Below are positions 43,030-44,200 of a stretch of DNA of 44,200 nt, one piece after another. The notes under the pieces are model-generated. The model searched no databases and was not told the DNA's origin. It saw only the letters and a list, made by a program, of their open reading frames with translations. The first letter of the stretch is position 1. The number at the start of each line of letters is the position of its first letter. Origin of the DNA: JADKFD01 sp964561825 (GTDB lineage: Bacteria; Pseudomonadota; Gammaproteobacteria; Xanthomonadales; SZUA-5). The DNA lies in NCBI GenBank assembly GCA_964561825.1, contig CAZLSB010000004.1:1-44200 (forward strand), given 5' to 3'. A program made the position numbers and the translations under genes.

Positions 43030-43993
43030 GCAACTGCAGGCCATCTGGTACCGCGGCGCGCGTTGTCCCTGGTGGTTGCAGCTAGGCGCTCATTTGTACG
43101 CGAGCTTGCGGCTGCTGGTGCAATTGCCGTATCGATGGCGCTTGCGGCGCGCGCCTGATCTTGGCGTTGCGGTAGTCGTGGTGGGTAATCTGACCGTAGG
43201 TGGCACCGGGAAAACGCCGCTGACCATCGCACTCGTCGAACAATTGCGTGCGCAAGGTTTCACGGTCGGCGTCATCAGCCGCGGTTATGGACGGCGTACC
43301 CAAGGCGTACGCTTAGTCGACAGTTTGAGCACTGCCGCGCAAGTGGGCGACGAACCCTTGCTGATCGCCCGACGCACTGGCGCACCGGTAGCGGTGGGTG
43401 AGGACCGCGTTGCCGCGGCGCGCCGTTTGTTAGGTGTGGTGCAGCTCGACCTGCTGATCTCCGACGATGGCCTGGAGCATCTGGCGCTGGCGCGCTGCTG
43501 CGAGATCGTCGTGGTGGATGGTTTGCGCGGCTTTGGCAATCAAAAAATGCTGCCCGCAGGACCACTGCGCGCGCCGCTGAGCCGCTTAAGTCGGGTCGAT
43601 TTGATTGTGCGCAATGGCGGCTCGCCGGTGCCAGGCGAATGGCCGATGACGATGCGGGTCAGCGGTTTACGCAGCTTGGCGGGGGTTCAGCAGCAGCTCT
43701 CGGCGTGGCAGGGTCGAAAAGCGCATGTGGTTGCCGGCACCGGTAATCCAGATCGTGTGTTCGCCAGCGTGCGCGCGCTCGGCATCGACGTTATCGAACA
43801 CCCACAAGCCGATCATGTCGATTACGCCGCGATCGGCATCCCACAATTCAGCGATGGCTTGCCGTGCATTACCACCGAAAAAGACGCCACCAAGCTGCCG
43901 CCGCTGGACAACTGGTATGTGCTCGAAGTGAGCGCGCAATTGCCTGCGGCAATCGTTGAGACGGTGATCAGCAGGATGCTGGCGCGGCGCTGA
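43013..43993 (+). CDS. lpxK: Tetraacyldisaccharide 4'-kinase
   Basis: This 326-residue membrane-bound kinase makes lipid IVA by phosphorylating the 4' position of the disaccharide precursor. An N-terminal membrane-associated helix (LQLGAHLYASLRLLVQLPY) precedes the P-loop VGNLTVGGTGKTPLTIAL (about 57-74). ISRGYGRR, VGDEPLLIARRTGAPVAVG and LISDDGLEHLALAR are family motifs. GAGGA lies before ATG 43013. It ends the envelope operon. The Trm112-like gene and kdsB that often follow in related bacteria are absent; what follows is a DUF433 gene remnant. Confidence 0.94.
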   Translation: MLISREQLQAIWYRGARCPWWLQLGAHLYASLRLLVQLPYRWRLRRAPDLGVAVVVVGNLTVGGTGKTPLTIALVEQLRAQGFTVGVISRGYGRRTQGVRLVDSLSTAAQVGDEPLLIARRTGAPVAVGEDRVAAARRLLGVVQLDLLISDDGLEHLALARCCEIVVVDGLRGFGNQKMLPAGPLRAPLSRLSRVDLIVRNGGSPVPGEWPMTMRVSGLRSLAGVQQQLSAWQGRKAHVVAGTGNPDRVFASVRALGIDVIEHPQADHVDYAAIGIPQFSDGLPCITTEKDATKLPPLDNWYVLEVSAQLPAAIVETVISRMLARR

Positions 43994-44053
43994 TAGGTGG
44001 TTTTTGGTTGGTGGGTGGAGAAACGCGGTTTCGTGGGTGCGAACTTGTCCGAA

Positions 44054-44102
44054 CACCCCCCATCACTTCAGGCTGCTGAGTGATGCGATCAATTTGACCC
44101 AT
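44054..44102 (-). pseudogene. 5' remnant of a DUF433-type gene
   Basis: On the minus strand an ATG at 44102 opens MGQIDRITQQPEVMGG, which matches the usual start of DUF433 proteins (RIT..PEVMGGKP.IRGTR). The reading then changes to VRTSSHPRNRV with no further similarity, so only about 16 codons remain. AAGG lies at good distance before the ATG, as in a real gene. DUF433 proteins are often antitoxins next to PIN-like toxins. No other piece is seen before lpxK. The rest of 43994-44200 shows nothing I recognise. Short match, so moderate confidence. Confidence 0.45.
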
Positions 44103-44200
44103 GGTCCGTGCCTTTTCAACACGATGGTCCACAGTCTACTGCCGTTCTCTCACCAAAAATACCGCAAGCAAATGATTTTAATGCATTTTTTTCAGCGTTG

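Overview
The window reads as a chromosomal segment of a gammaproteobacterium with Xanthomonadales (Lysobacterales)-like gene content: purM-purN-DUF3108, queA-tgt, kdkA next to an MBL-fold hydrolase, ygfZ/sdhCDAB/sdhE/ygfX, lolC/E-lolD-comEC-exbB-exbD-msbA-lpxK. This placement is inferred from protein families and gene order, not from a database match. Almost all of it is dense core genome in short operons with ATGA or GTGA overlaps. No rRNA, tRNA, CRISPR array, prophage or complete transposase gene was seen.

Layout. 1-2.9 kb (minus): a decayed nucleotidyltransferase-like relic, an isovaleryl-CoA dehydrogenase and a leucine/valine-type dehydrogenase, i.e. the entry steps of branched-chain amino-acid catabolism. 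3.1-5.9 kb: a heptosyltransferase-like GT9 enzyme (minus), divergent from Kdo kinase (kdkA) and an MBL-fold hydrolase. 6.1-8.3 kb (minus): a two-gene ABC-2-like exporter split by a repeat element. 8.7-10.8 kb (minus): a MASE1-GGDEF-EAL protein. 11.0-14.9 kb (plus): queA-tgt (queuosine) and purM-purN (purines). 15.1-19.4 kb: a DUF3108 protein and smc. 19.6-20.2 kb (minus): two small c-type cytochromes. 20.6-28.7 kb: an RND efflux operon with one lipoprotein adaptor and two different pump subunits. 28.8-31.2 kb: a YkvA-like protein, an orphan PhnD-type binding protein and YgfZ. 31.3-35.8 kb: an SDHAF4-like assembly factor, sdhC, sdhD, sdhA, sdhB, the flavinylation factor sdhE and a YgfX-like protein, so the complex and two dedicated assembly factors sit together. 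35.8-44.0 kb: lipoprotein release (one LolC/E-type permease plus LolD), ComEC, ExbB, ExbD, MsbA and LpxK, an envelope-biogenesis block. The last 200 bases hold what looks like the first codons of a DUF433 gene.

The most distinctive feature is a set of palindromic interspersed repeats without coding capacity. I can separate four families (called A-D here) at eleven places, nearly all in the first 29 kb. They have terminal inverted repeats, often nested inner inverted repeats, and ends rich in CTAG/TTAG. They sit tightly against gene ends, and in several cases supply a stop codon, a start region or the first codons of the neighbouring gene. They look like MITE- or REP-type elements mobilised in trans. 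The 31-44 kb half is almost free of them.
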